Of a DNA stretch of 64,000 nucleotides, positions 35,300-44,004 are shown one piece after another (the first letter of the stretch is position 1; every line of letters begins with the position of its first letter). This DNA comes from Massilibacillus massiliensis (GTDB lineage Bacteria > Bacillota > Negativicutes > FLKF01). Both the position numbers and the translations under genes were made by a program. Below the pieces are notes generated by a model, which was not told the origin of the DNA, did not search any database, and was given only the letters and a program-made list of their open reading frames with translations. Location of the stretch: contig NZ_LT575483.1 of NCBI RefSeq assembly GCF_900086705.1, forward strand, positions 1,569,534-1,633,533, written 5' to 3'.

Positions 35300-36148
35300 T
35301 TATTTTATCACGCCGCCCTCAACCACAACATCATCTGGGTTTACAGAGTCACCATAAATCGGTTTTAATGTTTCCTCAAAGTTTTTGTGGAAAAACTTTT
35401 CTTCGCCGAGTTTCGTTAATTCTGTATTAATCCAATCACGTAATTCAGTATTCCCTTTCTTTACAGCTGGCGCGATCGCATCAAGTTCACCTAATTTCGT
35501 AATTCCAGTTACAAAGCCTTTATTCTCTCTTGCCCATGCAAATACCAATGTATTATCATGTGCAAGTGCTGCACCGCGTCCATCTTTCAACGCTTGGAAA
35601 GCTTCTGTATTTTGATCATATTTTAATAATTCAATATCTGGATAATTCTTTGCAAAATAGGTTTCTGCTGTTGTTCCTTTATTAACAATCAATTTTTTCC
35701 CTTTTAATTGATCTACACTCGTAATTGCTTCGCCCTCTGGTGAAACTACACCAAGTGCAACTTTCATATATGGATTGGCAAAATCAACTTTCTCTTTTCT
35801 TTCTGGTGTTACAGTGAAATTCGCTAAAGTAATATCCACTTTATCCGCTTCAAGTACTTCTACACGACTCGCTGCTTCCACCAAAACGAATTCGACTTTG
35901 TTTTCATCGCCAAGCAAATCTTTTGCTAAACGTTTTGCAAGATACACGTCATACCCTTGATTTTTACCGTTTGCATCAACAAAGCCAAATGGAGGTTTAT
36001 CACTAAATACTGCAACACGAAGTTTTCCTCTTTCCTTAATTTGCTCGATTGAAGATTTTTTTGCAGTCTCTGATCCACATCCAGCCAAAACTCCTAAGGA
36101 AAATACAAGTGCTAAAACAAAAGATACCGTTTTCATAAATTTTTTCAT
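35300..36148 (-). CDS. Amino-acid ABC transporter substrate-binding lipoprotein
   Basis: The start is the ATG at 36148 that overlaps the ATPase stop (ATGA), giving 282 aa. Signal peptide with lipobox SLGVLAGC (lipid-anchored). SBP_bac_3 fold: [40 protein letters not shown] and [17 protein letters not shown]. Family members (PEB1, cysteine and glutamate/aspartate binding proteins) bind polar amino acids. The operator shared with cysK and cymR upstream of this operon favours cyst(e)ine or another sulfur compound. Last gene of the operon, followed by repeat copy D. Confidence 0.9.
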   Translation of the reverse strand: MKKFMKTVSFVLALVFSLGVLAGCGSETAKKSSIEQIKERGKLRVAVFSDKPPFGFVDANGKNQGYDVYLAKRLAKDLLGDENKVEFVLVEAASRVEVLEADKVDITLANFTVTPERKEKVDFANPYMKVALGVVSPEGEAITSVDQLKGKKLIVNKGTTAETYFAKNYPDIELLKYDQNTEAFQALKDGRGAALAHDNTLVFAWARENKGFVTGITKLGELDAIAPAVKKGNTELRDWINTELTKLGEEKFFHKNFEETLKPIYGDSVNPDDVVVEGGVIK

Positions 36149-36918
36149 CTTGCCCACTCACTTTCTTCGTTAAAATTAAATATATTTAAAAAGCGCTTTG
36201 CACGCTCAGTTGTTGGCTGGCTAAAGAATTCTTTAGGGGTTGCCATCTCAGCGATCCGGCCTTCGTCCATAAAAATAATTCGATCAGCTACAGCCTTGGC
36301 AAATGCCATCTCATGCGTGACAATCACCATCGTCATCCCTTGCTTTGACAATTCCAGCATAACATCCAGCACTTCTCTTACCATCTCGGGGTCCAGCGAT
36401 GCTGTAACTTCATCAAAAAGCATAATTTCAGGATTCATACACAATGCACGCACAATTGCTACTCTTTGTTTCTGTCCCCCTGACAACTGTCTGGGATACG
36501 CATCTCTTTTATCTAGCAATCCGATGCGTCCCAGCAATTTTTCCGCTTGCCCAATAACTTCTTCTTTACTTCGCCCTTGCGCCTTCATCGGTCCCAATAA
36601 AATATTTTCCATAATACTCATATGTGGAAATAAATCATAACTCTGAAATACCATCCCGATCTTTTGACGAATCACATGCCATTTTGTTTTATCGTCATTG
36701 ATCAGTGCGCCTTTCAGTTTGATCTGTCCAGATTGAATTTCTTCCAAACCGTTTAAACATCTAAGCAACGTACTTTTTCCACAGCCGGATGGTCCAAGAA
36801 TTACAACGACTTCACCTTTATGCACATCAAAACTTATATCTTTTAATGTTTCTACATCATCATATCGCTTATGCAAATGACTAATTTCCAATAACTTTTC
36901 CTGTGTCTTCTCGCTCAA
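36145..36918 (-). CDS. Polar amino-acid ABC transporter ATP-binding protein (GlnQ family)
   Basis: A protein of 257 aa. Walker [22 protein letters not shown]-loop [20 protein letters not shown], signature [16 protein letters not shown], Walker [16 protein letters not shown] and H-loop [18 protein letters not shown] are all intact. It energises uptake with the two permeases encoded upstream. The C-terminal [17 protein letters not shown] is typical of GlnQ/ArtP proteins. It overlaps the binding-protein start by 4 nt. Confidence 0.94.
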   Translation of the reverse strand: MSEKTQEKLLEISHLHKRYDDVETLKDISFDVHKGEVVVILGPSGCGKSTLLRCLNGLEEIQSGQIKLKGALINDDKTKWHVIRQKIGMVFQSYDLFPHMSIMENILLGPMKAQGRSKEEVIGQAEKLLGRIGLLDKRDAYPRQLSGGQKQRVAIVRALCMNPEIMLFDEVTASLDPEMVREVLDVMLELSKQGMTMVIVTHEMAFAKAVADRIIFMDEGRIAEMATPKEFFSQPTTERAKRFLNIFNFNEESEWAR

Positions 36919-36939
36919 TTTAGTTCCTCCTTACCTAGA

Positions 36940-37620
36940 TTATTCTTCCTGCCACTTCATCTCCAACTTCTTTGACCAAAGAGATATCGGATAGCAGACG
37001 ATAAAATATAAACAAAAAATAGCTGCATAAATCCAAAAAGATGCTGTTGGTGTTTTTAAAATAGAGACCTCTATAATTTGCTGTCCCACCTTCAAAACTT
37101 CTACTACACCAATTAAAACAACCAATGAAGTCGTCTTGATCATCCGTGTAGCTAAGTTTATTGCTGCCGGGATCAGCCTGCGTACAGCCTGCGGAATGAT
37201 AATATAGCGATAAATCTGTAAATCTGTCAAACCTAAGGCTCTGCCGCTAGCTCTCTGATGCGTTGGCAACGAAGTCACTGCACCACGAACGATATCTCCC
37301 ATTTCAGCAGTTCCCCATAGAGAAAAGACAATAATAGAAACCACTTCAGGACCTAAATGAATACGCAAAACTTTCGTAACACCGAAATAAAAAATAAATA
37401 ACCACACCAGAATAGGAATAATGCGAACCGCTTCCAGATAAAATCTGGCGATCCATTGAATCCATTTATTTTTCATCGTCATCACGATGCCAAAACCAAT
37501 CCCCAATACGGCGGAAATTACAATCGCCAATAAGGCAATTCGAACTGTTATCCACAAACCACCAAGTAAACGCAGCAAATTACTGCCTTCAAAAATCACA
37601 TTAATTCCCAAATCCTGCAT
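36940..37620 (-). CDS. Amino-acid ABC transporter permease (second)
   Basis: The start is at MQDLGINVIFEGSNLLR, overlapping the end of the first permease gene by 20 nt, giving 226 aa. HisM/GltK-type permease with about five helices and the EAA loop region (QRASGRALGLTDLQIYRYII). It pairs with the other permease to form the membrane channel of the uptake system. Confidence 0.9.
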   Translation of the reverse strand: MQDLGINVIFEGSNLLRLLGGLWITVRIALLAIVISAVLGIGFGIVMTMKNKWIQWIARFYLEAVRIIPILVWLFIFYFGVTKVLRIHLGPEVVSIIVFSLWGTAEMGDIVRGAVTSLPTHQRASGRALGLTDLQIYRYIIIPQAVRRLIPAAINLATRMIKTTSLVVLIGVVEVLKVGQQIIEVSILKTPTASFWIYAAIFCLYFIVCYPISLWSKKLEMKWQEE

Positions 37621-38260
37621 GGCGCACTTTCCTTTCAATAAACGACAAGAATAGTGATAATGGTAACAATAAAATTAAATATGCTCCTACTAATAAGATC
37701 AACGCCTCTGTCGTTTTGTAATACATACCGATTAAGTCTTTTGCGACAAACATTAAATCAGCCAATGCAATTGCACTTACAATGGATGTCTCCTTAATAA
37801 GAAATATCGCATTTGCACCAATTGCCGGAACTGCAACTGCAAAAGCCTGCGGCAAAATCACGTAACGCATAAGTTGCCAGCGACTCAGCCCAATGCACAA
37901 TCCAGATTCAATTTGAACTTTGCTTACTGCTTCCAATCCACTTCGAAAAGCCTCCGCCATATAACTGCCGCCAAGGAAAGCCAACCCAAAAACAGCACAG
38001 CTATAGGCTTCAAATTTCATACCAATCTTTGCAAAACCATAATACAGAAAAAACAATTGAATCAAAAGTGGCGTGTTCCTCGATAGCTCAATATATAACT
38101 GCACCAAGGGCTTAAGAACCCTTACTTTATAGTAGACGATTAAGCTGCAGATCAGGCCGATCACCAAAGATAATATAATTCCAAAAAAAGAAAGCTGCAA
38201 AGTAAATTGTGCCGCTTTGGCATACATCGGAATACTTTTTACAATAAAATCAAAATCCAT
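37601..38260 (-). CDS. Amino-acid ABC transporter permease (first)
   Basis: The start is at MDFDFIVKSIPMYAKAAQ behind AGGAATGATCAAG, giving 219 aa. HisM-family permease: LIVYYKVRVLKPLVQLYIEL, SRNTPLLIQLFFLYYG (typical N-terminal turn) and the EAA loop ESGLCIGLSRWQLMRYVILP. First gene of a four-gene operon (permease, permease, ATPase, binding protein) behind a strong promoter with a CymR-like operator. Confidence 0.9.
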   Translation of the reverse strand: MDFDFIVKSIPMYAKAAQFTLQLSFFGIILSLVIGLICSLIVYYKVRVLKPLVQLYIELSRNTPLLIQLFFLYYGFAKIGMKFEAYSCAVFGLAFLGGSYMAEAFRSGLEAVSKVQIESGLCIGLSRWQLMRYVILPQAFAVAVPAIGANAIFLIKETSIVSAIALADLMFVAKDLIGMYYKTTEALILLVGAYLILLLPLSLFLSFIERKVRHAGFGN

Positions 38261-38293
38261 CTTGATCATTCCTAACGATTATTTATCACCTAT

Positions 38294-38360
38294 AAAACAT
38301 ATTATATAGATATGTTTTTGTTGCTTTATTTATTGTATTCTTTATTTTTTATTTTGTCAA
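38294..38360 (-). promoter_or_regulatory. Promoter and CymR-like operator of the amino-acid ABC operon
   Basis: On the minus strand: TTGACA (38360-38355), 17-nt spacer, TACAAT (38337-38332). Starting about 12 nt further lies the inverted repeat AAAACATAT-N-ATATGTTTT (38319-38294), over and just after the start site. A second related word, AAAACATATTAAACATATAT, lies upstream of the -35 (about 38371-38391). The operator resembles those at 43316 and 43451. Confidence 0.72.
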
Positions 38361-38440
38361 TACTTTTCATATATGTTTAATATGTTTTATATGGTAAAAA
38401 AGAGATTGTTGCAATAAGAATTTGTTTGCAACAGGGGGGG

Positions 38441-38870
38441 TCCTTTTGGCATTGCCCAAAAGAACGAAAAGGCTAGGCCTCAAGCCTCCAAACTACTTGA
38501 AAAAATGCCGACTTACTAAAATCCTTAACTCGCTTCGCTCAGACAAACGGATTTCTTAACGTAAGTCGGCATTTTTTCATCCTTCGGAACGTATTTTTCC
38601 GGAAAAGGCCGGGAACGAAAAGAAGCCGCCGCACTTTTAGCGCGACAGCCAGTAAACATAATAAATTTTTATATTGATAGATTATAAAATAGCTGAAACC
38701 CGTTCCACTTATAAACTAGTACGAAGATAGGTTGCCGGTTGGCGAGAAGTATTCAGATGCTAGGCGCAACATGGGGATACGAAGGAGTCGTACTCATGTA
38801 CGTCGACGAGTAGCACCTTGTTGCAACGACGCAGATGAGTGCTTATCGCCGACCCGCGGCCTATCTGTCC
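38441..38870 (-). repeat. 3'-end composite repeat, copy E
   Basis: On the minus strand the 156-bp palindrome (38870-38715) begins 11 nt after the pyridoxal kinase stop. The second hairpin of the other copies is replaced by an AT-rich stretch (about 38650-38695). Then CTGTCGCGC/GTGCGGCGG, GGCCTTTTCCGGAAAAATAC, the long hairpin TGCCGACTTAC/GTAAGTCGGCA with apical GAGCGAAGCGAG, T6, and TTCTTTTGG/CCAAAAGGA. Confidence 0.86.
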
Positions 38871-38881
38871 ACAGCTTGCCA

Positions 38882-39733
38882 CTATTTCAATTTTAATGAA
38901 TCCATCAAACTTGGCAAATTAACTTCAAAATTCACACCAAAGCGTACATCGGTGCCTGCCGCTTTTGTCCAAGCAATACTTTTGACCGTAAAATCTACAG
39001 CGATTTGTGTTGCATGGTCTAAACTTATCCCATTGAGTAACGCTCCAAGCAATGCACTGCCGAATACATCCCCTGTTCCATGATAATATCCTTCAATACG
39101 ATCAGCAAGCGCATAGCCCACAATACCTGTTTCTTTATCATACGTAGCTGCCCCAAGCTTCTTATCATCGAAATGTACACCGGTCAGGACAACTTGTTTA
39201 GGACCTAAATCCGCCAATTTCTTCATCAAGCCTTCAATATATGCCTCTGTATAAGGGCCTTCCTTATATTCTTCCTCAAGCATCAATACGGCTTCTGTAA
39301 TATTCGGAACAATCACATCCGCTTTTTTGCATAAATTTTTCATACCTTCAGGAAAACTTTGCGGAAACGATTGATAGAGTTTGCCATTATCAGCCATAAC
39401 CGGATCTACGAAAACCAAACGATCTTCATTCTTAAAATCATCAAAAAATTTCGAAACAATATTCAATTGCTCAAAAGAACCCAAGTACCCTGTATAAATT
39501 GCATCAAATTTCAGATCCAAGGTCTTCCAATGCGAAGCAATCGGCTGAATATCAGCAGTCAAATCATGATAGGTAAATCCTTCGAAACCGCCAGTATGCG
39601 TGGACAATACAGCTGTCGGAATTACACAACATTCAATCCCAGTCGCCGAAATAATCGGTGAAGCCACCGTCAATGAACATTTACCAAAGCATGATATATC
39701 GTGAATCGCTGCCACTCTTTTTTGTTTTAACAT
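38882..39733 (-). CDS. pdxK: Pyridoxal/pyridoxamine kinase
   Basis: The long frame opens at 39847, but GGAGG lies 7 nt before the ATG at 39733, giving 283 aa beginning MLKQKRVAAIHDISCFGKCS. The PfkB/ribokinase-like vitamin kinase motifs are clear: GIECCVIPTAVLSTHTGGFE, VFVDPVMADNGKLY, VPNITEAVLMLEEEY and GYYHGTGDVFGSALLGALLN with the catalytic Asp. It phosphorylates vitamin B6 vitamers, giving PLP, the cofactor of CysK, MetB-type and PatB enzymes encoded nearby. Monocistronic. Confidence 0.9.
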   Translation of the reverse strand: MLKQKRVAAIHDISCFGKCSLTVASPIISATGIECCVIPTAVLSTHTGGFEGFTYHDLTADIQPIASHWKTLDLKFDAIYTGYLGSFEQLNIVSKFFDDFKNEDRLVFVDPVMADNGKLYQSFPQSFPEGMKNLCKKADVIVPNITEAVLMLEEEYKEGPYTEAYIEGLMKKLADLGPKQVVLTGVHFDDKKLGAATYDKETGIVGYALADRIEGYYHGTGDVFGSALLGALLNGISLDHATQIAVDFTVKSIAWTKAAGTDVRFGVNFEVNLPSLMDSLKLK

Positions 39734-39803
39734 TACAGAACCTCCTAGAGCATTATAAAAATTTTTGCGGAAAATACGTAGATTGAGAAGATTTATGCAT
39801 TCT

Positions 39804-39861
39804 ATTTTATTGTTCCGCCTCTTGTCTGTCAATGTCAAAACAGGCATTGTATCGATACAAT
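39804..39861 (-). promoter_or_regulatory. pdxK promoter with upstream palindrome
   Basis: Minus strand: TTGACA (39832-39827), 17-nt spacer, TAAAAT (39809-39804). A perfect 16-bp palindrome ATTGTATCGATACAAT (39861-39846) lies just upstream of the -35, the position expected for an activator such as a MocR/PdxR-type regulator. The regulator is not encoded in the window. Confidence 0.6.
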
Positions 39862-39891
39862 TCAGACAATATTTTTAAACCTAAAATGAAA

Positions 39892-41241
39892 TCATTTTTT
39901 TATTACTTTTCCTGCTCGCACCCCCGTAAATACACCTTGATCTACCACAAGCTGCCCATTGACCAATACATATTCTATACCAATCGGTTTTTCATCCGGT
40001 TTTCCCTGATCCGGAAACTTCGCCATATCAGCCAATTTCTCAAAATTGAAGATTGTCAGATCAGCATCATGACCTACTTTAATTACGCCTTTATCTTTAA
40101 ATCCAAAAGTTTGTGCCGGCAATAAGGTCGCTTTTCGCACAGCTTCTATCAAACTTAATTCTCCGCGTTCTCTTACCATTTCCTTAAAGTATTTCGGAAA
40201 CGATCCTGCAATTTGCGGATGTCCTTCTCCTTTTCTATAAGTTCCTATATCCGTTGACGGCATCGCATAATTTTTCTTTAATGCTGCATAGATCTCCGAT
40301 TTATTGCCGGTAAAGCAAATTACCGAATCATAAGGGGATTCTCTGCGCAGTTTAAGATATAAATCCCGATCCAAACGAGTCCCCGTATATTTGCCTGTCG
40401 CAACTACCATATCACTAAACCGCATTTCATTATCCGCAATCGTTTGCTCATCGAAAGTCGCCGTACCGATAAAAGTTGTCCAATCTGTATACATTCCACT
40501 ATCTATTTTTACGCGAATTCCATTTTGAATTGCTTGGTCAACGATTTGGAGTGCCTCTTGCATAATCCCCGTTCCATATTGATAGACAAAATGAGAAAAT
40601 AACAGCTTTACCCCTGTGCGTTTTGCTACAGTTATAACTTCAAATAGAGAATACAAATCATTTTGCGTAAATAACCGCGTATGAATTGGCATAACACGAT
40701 CAAATTCGGCACAAATTTTTGCCAAAGCCGTAATTTCACGAAAGGATGCACCCGGCGCATAATCCAAGCCAAATGATACACCACACGCGCCTTCTTTCAG
40801 TGCATCGCGCACTAAATTTTTCATTTCTGTCAATTCATCTAGTGTCGCTTTGCGATAAGGATTTTGTATGCCGGCGGCCTTGCGCAGTGTAAATGAATGT
40901 CCGATCAGCTCGGCTTGATTAATCACAAACCCCTCTTGCATCTGACGATTGAAAAAGGCTTCGATACTTACAGGACTAAGACCGCAATTCCCGCCAACAG
41001 TTGTCGTAATCCCTTGACAGGCTGACAGTTCTCCACTATATGCATATCCATCCACATGACCATGCACATCAATAAATCCAGGACTTACAATCAAATGCTC
41101 TGCATCTATTGTTTTCGCTGCAACTAAAGCATCCGTCGTCATCCTTACAATTTTATCTGCTTTTATCCCAATATTGAGTTTTCTTGTTACTTCATTTTCT
41201 GTATCAATTATGGTTGCATGATGAATCGCAACATCTAACAT
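39892..41241 (-). CDS. N-acyl-D-amino-acid deacylase-type amidohydrolase
   Basis: A protein of 449 aa of the D-aminoacylase branch of the amidohydrolase superfamily. Metal and active-site segments: SPGFIDVHGHVDGYA, VGGNCGLSPVS (the family's metal-bridging Cys), MPIHTRLFTQND, LLFSHFVYQYG, and the late KATLLPAQTFGFKDKGVIKV with the C-terminal sheet GHDADLTIFNF. It should hydrolyse an N-acyl-D-amino acid, dipeptide or cyclic amide. Genuine family members are usually 480-500 aa, so this one is short. It follows the NifH-like gene by 18 nt and is probably co-transcribed. Confidence 0.85.
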   Translation of the reverse strand: MLDVAIHHATIIDTENEVTRKLNIGIKADKIVRMTTDALVAAKTIDAEHLIVSPGFIDVHGHVDGYAYSGELSACQGITTTVGGNCGLSPVSIEAFFNRQMQEGFVINQAELIGHSFTLRKAAGIQNPYRKATLDELTEMKNLVRDALKEGACGVSFGLDYAPGASFREITALAKICAEFDRVMPIHTRLFTQNDLYSLFEVITVAKRTGVKLLFSHFVYQYGTGIMQEALQIVDQAIQNGIRVKIDSGMYTDWTTFIGTATFDEQTIADNEMRFSDMVVATGKYTGTRLDRDLYLKLRRESPYDSVICFTGNKSEIYAALKKNYAMPSTDIGTYRKGEGHPQIAGSFPKYFKEMVRERGELSLIEAVRKATLLPAQTFGFKDKGVIKVGHDADLTIFNFEKLADMAKFPDQGKPDEKPIGIEYVLVNGQLVVDQGVFTGVRAGKVIKK

Positions 41242-41259
41242 ACAAATTCATCCTATCTA

Positions 41260-42132
41260 CTAAATATTACTCGAATCTTCAATACCAATAATACCACTTT
41301 TTTGTGCGAAAGACCGCTTTTTCCAATGACGAAGCCATCGCAAAAGTTCTTGTCTTTCTAACGGTTTCGGCGTACTTTCAGGCTTGATTTCAATGATTTC
41401 CCCTGCAAGTTTCGTCAAAGCCTTCGCTGCCGCGCTATCTGGATACGCTGCAAGCACAGTTTTTCCCGCAAGCTCACTCAACTCGATTTTTTGATCATAG
41501 TCTAAAAAAACAAGTTCTTTTAGATCAATTGCCTTTGCATATTCCGTTAATTGTGCTTTTGCCGGATAAGCATCTGCATAGTTTACTATGATAGAAATTG
41601 GTAAAATCTTATCTTTGCTTGCCCGCACGATACCGGCAAGTATACTATTGGCTGTCACAAATGCCGGAAAGCTCCGATCCGTCACTACAACACATTTTTG
41701 CATAACACCATCGCGCATGGGTAAAATATAACCCGTGCATGGAATATCTCCGGAAATGTCATATAAAATATAATCCAGTTCCAACTTCTCAATCAGGCCT
41801 TGATTTTCTAGCATTTCATCAATAATATGAACACCGCGCGCCATACAGCCAACACCTGGTTCTAAGCTCCCCAGCTCTAAACAATAGACACCTGATGGGG
41901 ATTCTACAACATACGATTCAATTTCAATTACATATTTCTTACGATATTCTTCTAACACAGGCGTAATTTCAAAATCACCGCGCAATAGTAAAGTCGAACT
42001 CAAACTGATATCATTACCGATCTGCATGACTTTATATCCCTGCTTAACTAGCGCAGCACTCAAATTTGCCGTAATGACAGATTTTCCGATGCCGCCCTTA
42101 CCCAAAAAGCAAATTCGTTTCGCTTCCTTCAT
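41260..42132 (-). CDS. NifH-like P-loop iron-sulfur ATPase, orphan
   Basis: The start is the ATG at 42132 behind GAGGTGGAGCAA, giving 290 aa. The layout is that of nitrogenase iron protein: P-loop ICFLGKGGIGKSVITANLSA, switch I-like QIGNDISLSSTLLLRGD, Cys96 in EPGVGCMARGVHIIDEML and Cys132 in YDISGDIPCTGYILPMRDG. The spacing and contexts match the two Cys that hold the shared 4Fe-4S cluster in NifH/ChlL dimers. It should be an ATP-driven one-electron donor to some partner. No NifD/NifK/ChlN/ChlB-like partner is in the window. The neighbour is an amidohydrolase. Confidence 0.85.
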   Translation of the reverse strand: MKEAKRICFLGKGGIGKSVITANLSAALVKQGYKVMQIGNDISLSSTLLLRGDFEITPVLEEYRKKYVIEIESYVVESPSGVYCLELGSLEPGVGCMARGVHIIDEMLENQGLIEKLELDYILYDISGDIPCTGYILPMRDGVMQKCVVVTDRSFPAFVTANSILAGIVRASKDKILPISIIVNYADAYPAKAQLTEYAKAIDLKELVFLDYDQKIELSELAGKTVLAAYPDSAAAKALTKLAGEIIEIKPESTPKPLERQELLRWLRHWKKRSFAQKSGIIGIEDSSNI

Positions 42133-42229
42133 TTGCTCCACCTCTTTAAACTAACATTTCTCGTCAAAATCTAAAAATCCTTTTCTTCATAGACTATGCG
42201 CACGCTCAAATTAAAGCCCCAAAAATAAA

Positions 42230-42275
42230 AAAACGGAGTTGTCACAAAGATTTACTCTGTGCCAACTCCGTTTTT
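42230..42275 (-). terminator. Terminator after cysK
   Basis: The stem AAAACGGAGTTG/CAACTCCGTTTT has an internal CACA...TGTG helix and lies 28 nt after the cysK stop. A run on one side and T run on the other. Confidence 0.85.
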
Positions 42276-42302
42276 ATATGAGGGAAATACGAGCAAGCGA
42301 TA

Positions 42303-43235
42303 TTATTCAGCAAATAAAGCTGTAGAAAGATATCTTTCACCTGTATCTGGTAACAATACAACAATTGTTTTGCCGCTATTTTCAGGACGTTTTGCAACTT
42401 CTACCGCAGCAGCGATTGCAGCACCGGAAGAAATTCCTACAAGCACACCTTCTGCTTGTGAAACAGCTTTACCATATTTAAATGCGGATTCATTTTCCAC
42501 TGTAATAATTTCATCATAAACACTTGTATTTAATGTATCAGGTACAAACCCTGCACCAATCCCTTGAATTTTATGAGGACCTGGTGTCCCTTTGGATAAT
42601 ACAGGGGATGTCGCTGGTTCTACAGCAATCACTTTTACCTGTTCATTTTTGGATTTCAAGTATTCACCCACGCCAGTTAAAGTACCGCCTGTACCAACAC
42701 CTGCGATGAAGATATCTACTTTACCTTCGGTATCAGACCAGATTTCCGGACCGGTCGTTGCTTTATGTGCCGTTGGATTTGCTTGGTTGGTAAATTGAGA
42801 AGGAATGAAAGCATGAGGCGTTTCAGCTGCCAATTCTTCTGCTTTTGCAATTGCACCTTTCATACCTTTGACTCCATCGGTAAGAACAACCTCTGCACCA
42901 TATGCTTTTAATAAGTTTCTTCTTTCCACACTCATTGTTTCCGGCATTGTAAGAATAATTTTATAACCACGTGCAGCCGCTACACTTGCAAGCCCAATTC
43001 CAGTATTACCACTTGTAGGTTCAATAATAACAGAATCTTTTTTAAGTAAACCTTTCTTTTCTGCATCATCAATCATTGCTTTCGCAATTCTATCTTTTAC
43101 ACTGCCTGCAGGATTAAAATACTCTAGTTTTGCTAAGATTGTTGCCTGTAAATCATTTTCCTTTGCAAACTTATTTAATTGTAATAAAGGAGTCCCACCA
43201 ATTAAGTCTGTAATACTTTGATAAATTTTTGCCAT
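42303..43235 (-). CDS. cysK: Cysteine synthase (O-acetylserine sulfhydrylase)
   Basis: The start is at [20 protein letters not shown] behind GGAGGTTTTTAAAA, giving 310 aa, normal for CysK. PLP Lys in [16 protein letters not shown]; phosphate loop [38 protein letters not shown]-terminal [18 protein letters not shown]. It makes cysteine from O-acetylserine and sulfide. Divergent from cymR, under a promoter with the shared operator. Confidence 0.96.
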   Translation of the reverse strand: MAKIYQSITDLIGGTPLLQLNKFAKENDLQATILAKLEYFNPAGSVKDRIAKAMIDDAEKKGLLKKDSVIIEPTSGNTGIGLASVAAARGYKIILTMPETMSVERRNLLKAYGAEVVLTDGVKGMKGAIAKAEELAAETPHAFIPSQFTNQANPTAHKATTGPEIWSDTEGKVDIFIAGVGTGGTLTGVGEYLKSKNEQVKVIAVEPATSPVLSKGTPGPHKIQGIGAGFVPDTLNTSVYDEIITVENESAFKYGKAVSQAEGVLVGISSGAAIAAAVEVAKRPENSGKTIVVLLPDTGERYLSTALFAE

Positions 43236-43315
43236 TTTTAAAAACCTCCACATGTAATTTATTGAAATAAAATAATAAACTTACCTTACCAGATTTAAAC
43301 CTCATAATCATTTAG

Positions 43316-43371
43316 AAAACATATATGATTAGTATGGTTTGAATTATATACCTCATTTTTTAATCTGTCAA
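43316..43371 (-). promoter_or_regulatory. cysK promoter with operator 1
   Basis: Minus strand: TTGACA (43371-43366), 17-nt spacer, TATAAT (43348-43343), a consensus promoter. The operator AAAACATATATGATTAGTAT (plus-strand reading, 43316-43337) covers the predicted start site and the first transcribed bases, suiting repression. Confidence 0.78.
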
Positions 43372-43393
43372 TAGTTTTAAGAAATAAAATTTA

Positions 43394-43412
43394 ATACCTA
43401 TCTTATAGGTAT
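43394..43412. promoter_or_regulatory. Perfect inverted repeat between the divergent cysteine promoters
   Basis: ATACCTAT-CTT-ATAGGTAT lies 4 nt before the -35 of the cymR promoter and about 23 nt before that of cysK. A second regulator or a higher-affinity site could act here. Confidence 0.55.
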
Positions 43413-43416
43413 GTTA

Positions 43417-43472
43417 TTGACAAGCAACTCCAATTCAAGTATGATAAAATAAAACATATATTATTAGTATGA
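43417..43472 (+). promoter_or_regulatory. cymR promoter with operator 2
   Basis: TTGACA (43417-43422), 17-nt spacer, TATGAT (43440-43445). AAAACATATATTATTAGTAT at 43451-43472 overlaps the start site and differs from operator 1 by one base in twenty. Autoregulation is predicted. Confidence 0.78.
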
Positions 43473-43486
43473 AATGAGTGGTTTAT

Positions 43487-43933
43487 ATGAAAATTTCTGC
43501 AAAAGGACGCTATGGCTTAGCAGCTATGACACATATCGCCCAAAACAATCAAACCGGGGATCCCATAACAATCATCAGCATTGCCGAAAAACTTGGTATT
43601 TCTAAAATTTATTTAGAACAAGTTTTTTCTTTATTAAAAAGAGCTGGGCTTGTCCTTTCCATAAAGGGCGCACAGGGTGGTTATCAGCTCGCAGTTCCAC
43701 CGCAGGAAATTACGGTCTTTGCCGTATTATCAGCAATTGAACTCGCTTTGTTTGAACAAACAGAATCGACTGTAAAAGAAAAAGCACCCGTTATTGATGA
43801 GGTCATGCAAATCACTGTTTTTAACACAATTGATCAAACCCTTGAACAAACCTTAAAGAAAATTACATTAACTGATTTAGTAAATGAAGTAGAAAAACAT
43901 AAAGATAAGGATAATCTCATGTATTTCATATAG
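43487..43933 (+). CDS. cymR: Rrf2-family cysteine metabolism repressor (CymR-like)
   Basis: Start ATG at 43487 (a GTG at 43478 is possible), 148 aa. Begins MKISAKGRYGLAAMTHIAQN, the Rrf2 signature, with winged helix SIAEKLGISKIYLEQVFSLL and wing SIKGAQGGYQLAVPP. It has no Cys triad for an iron-sulfur cluster, which fits CymR rather than IscR. In Bacillus and Staphylococcus, CymR represses cysteine genes together with CysK. Its genomic position beside cysK and the paired operators support the same role here. Confidence 0.9.
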   Translation: MKISAKGRYGLAAMTHIAQNNQTGDPITIISIAEKLGISKIYLEQVFSLLKRAGLVLSIKGAQGGYQLAVPPQEITVFAVLSAIELALFEQTESTVKEKAPVIDEVMQITVFNTIDQTLEQTLKKITLTDLVNEVEKHKDKDNLMYFI

Positions 43934-44004
43934 ATCTAGTATATCTATAAATTAGGTTATCTATAGCAGGAAAAGCAAATTATGATCATTAAAGGAGAAT
44001 AAAA

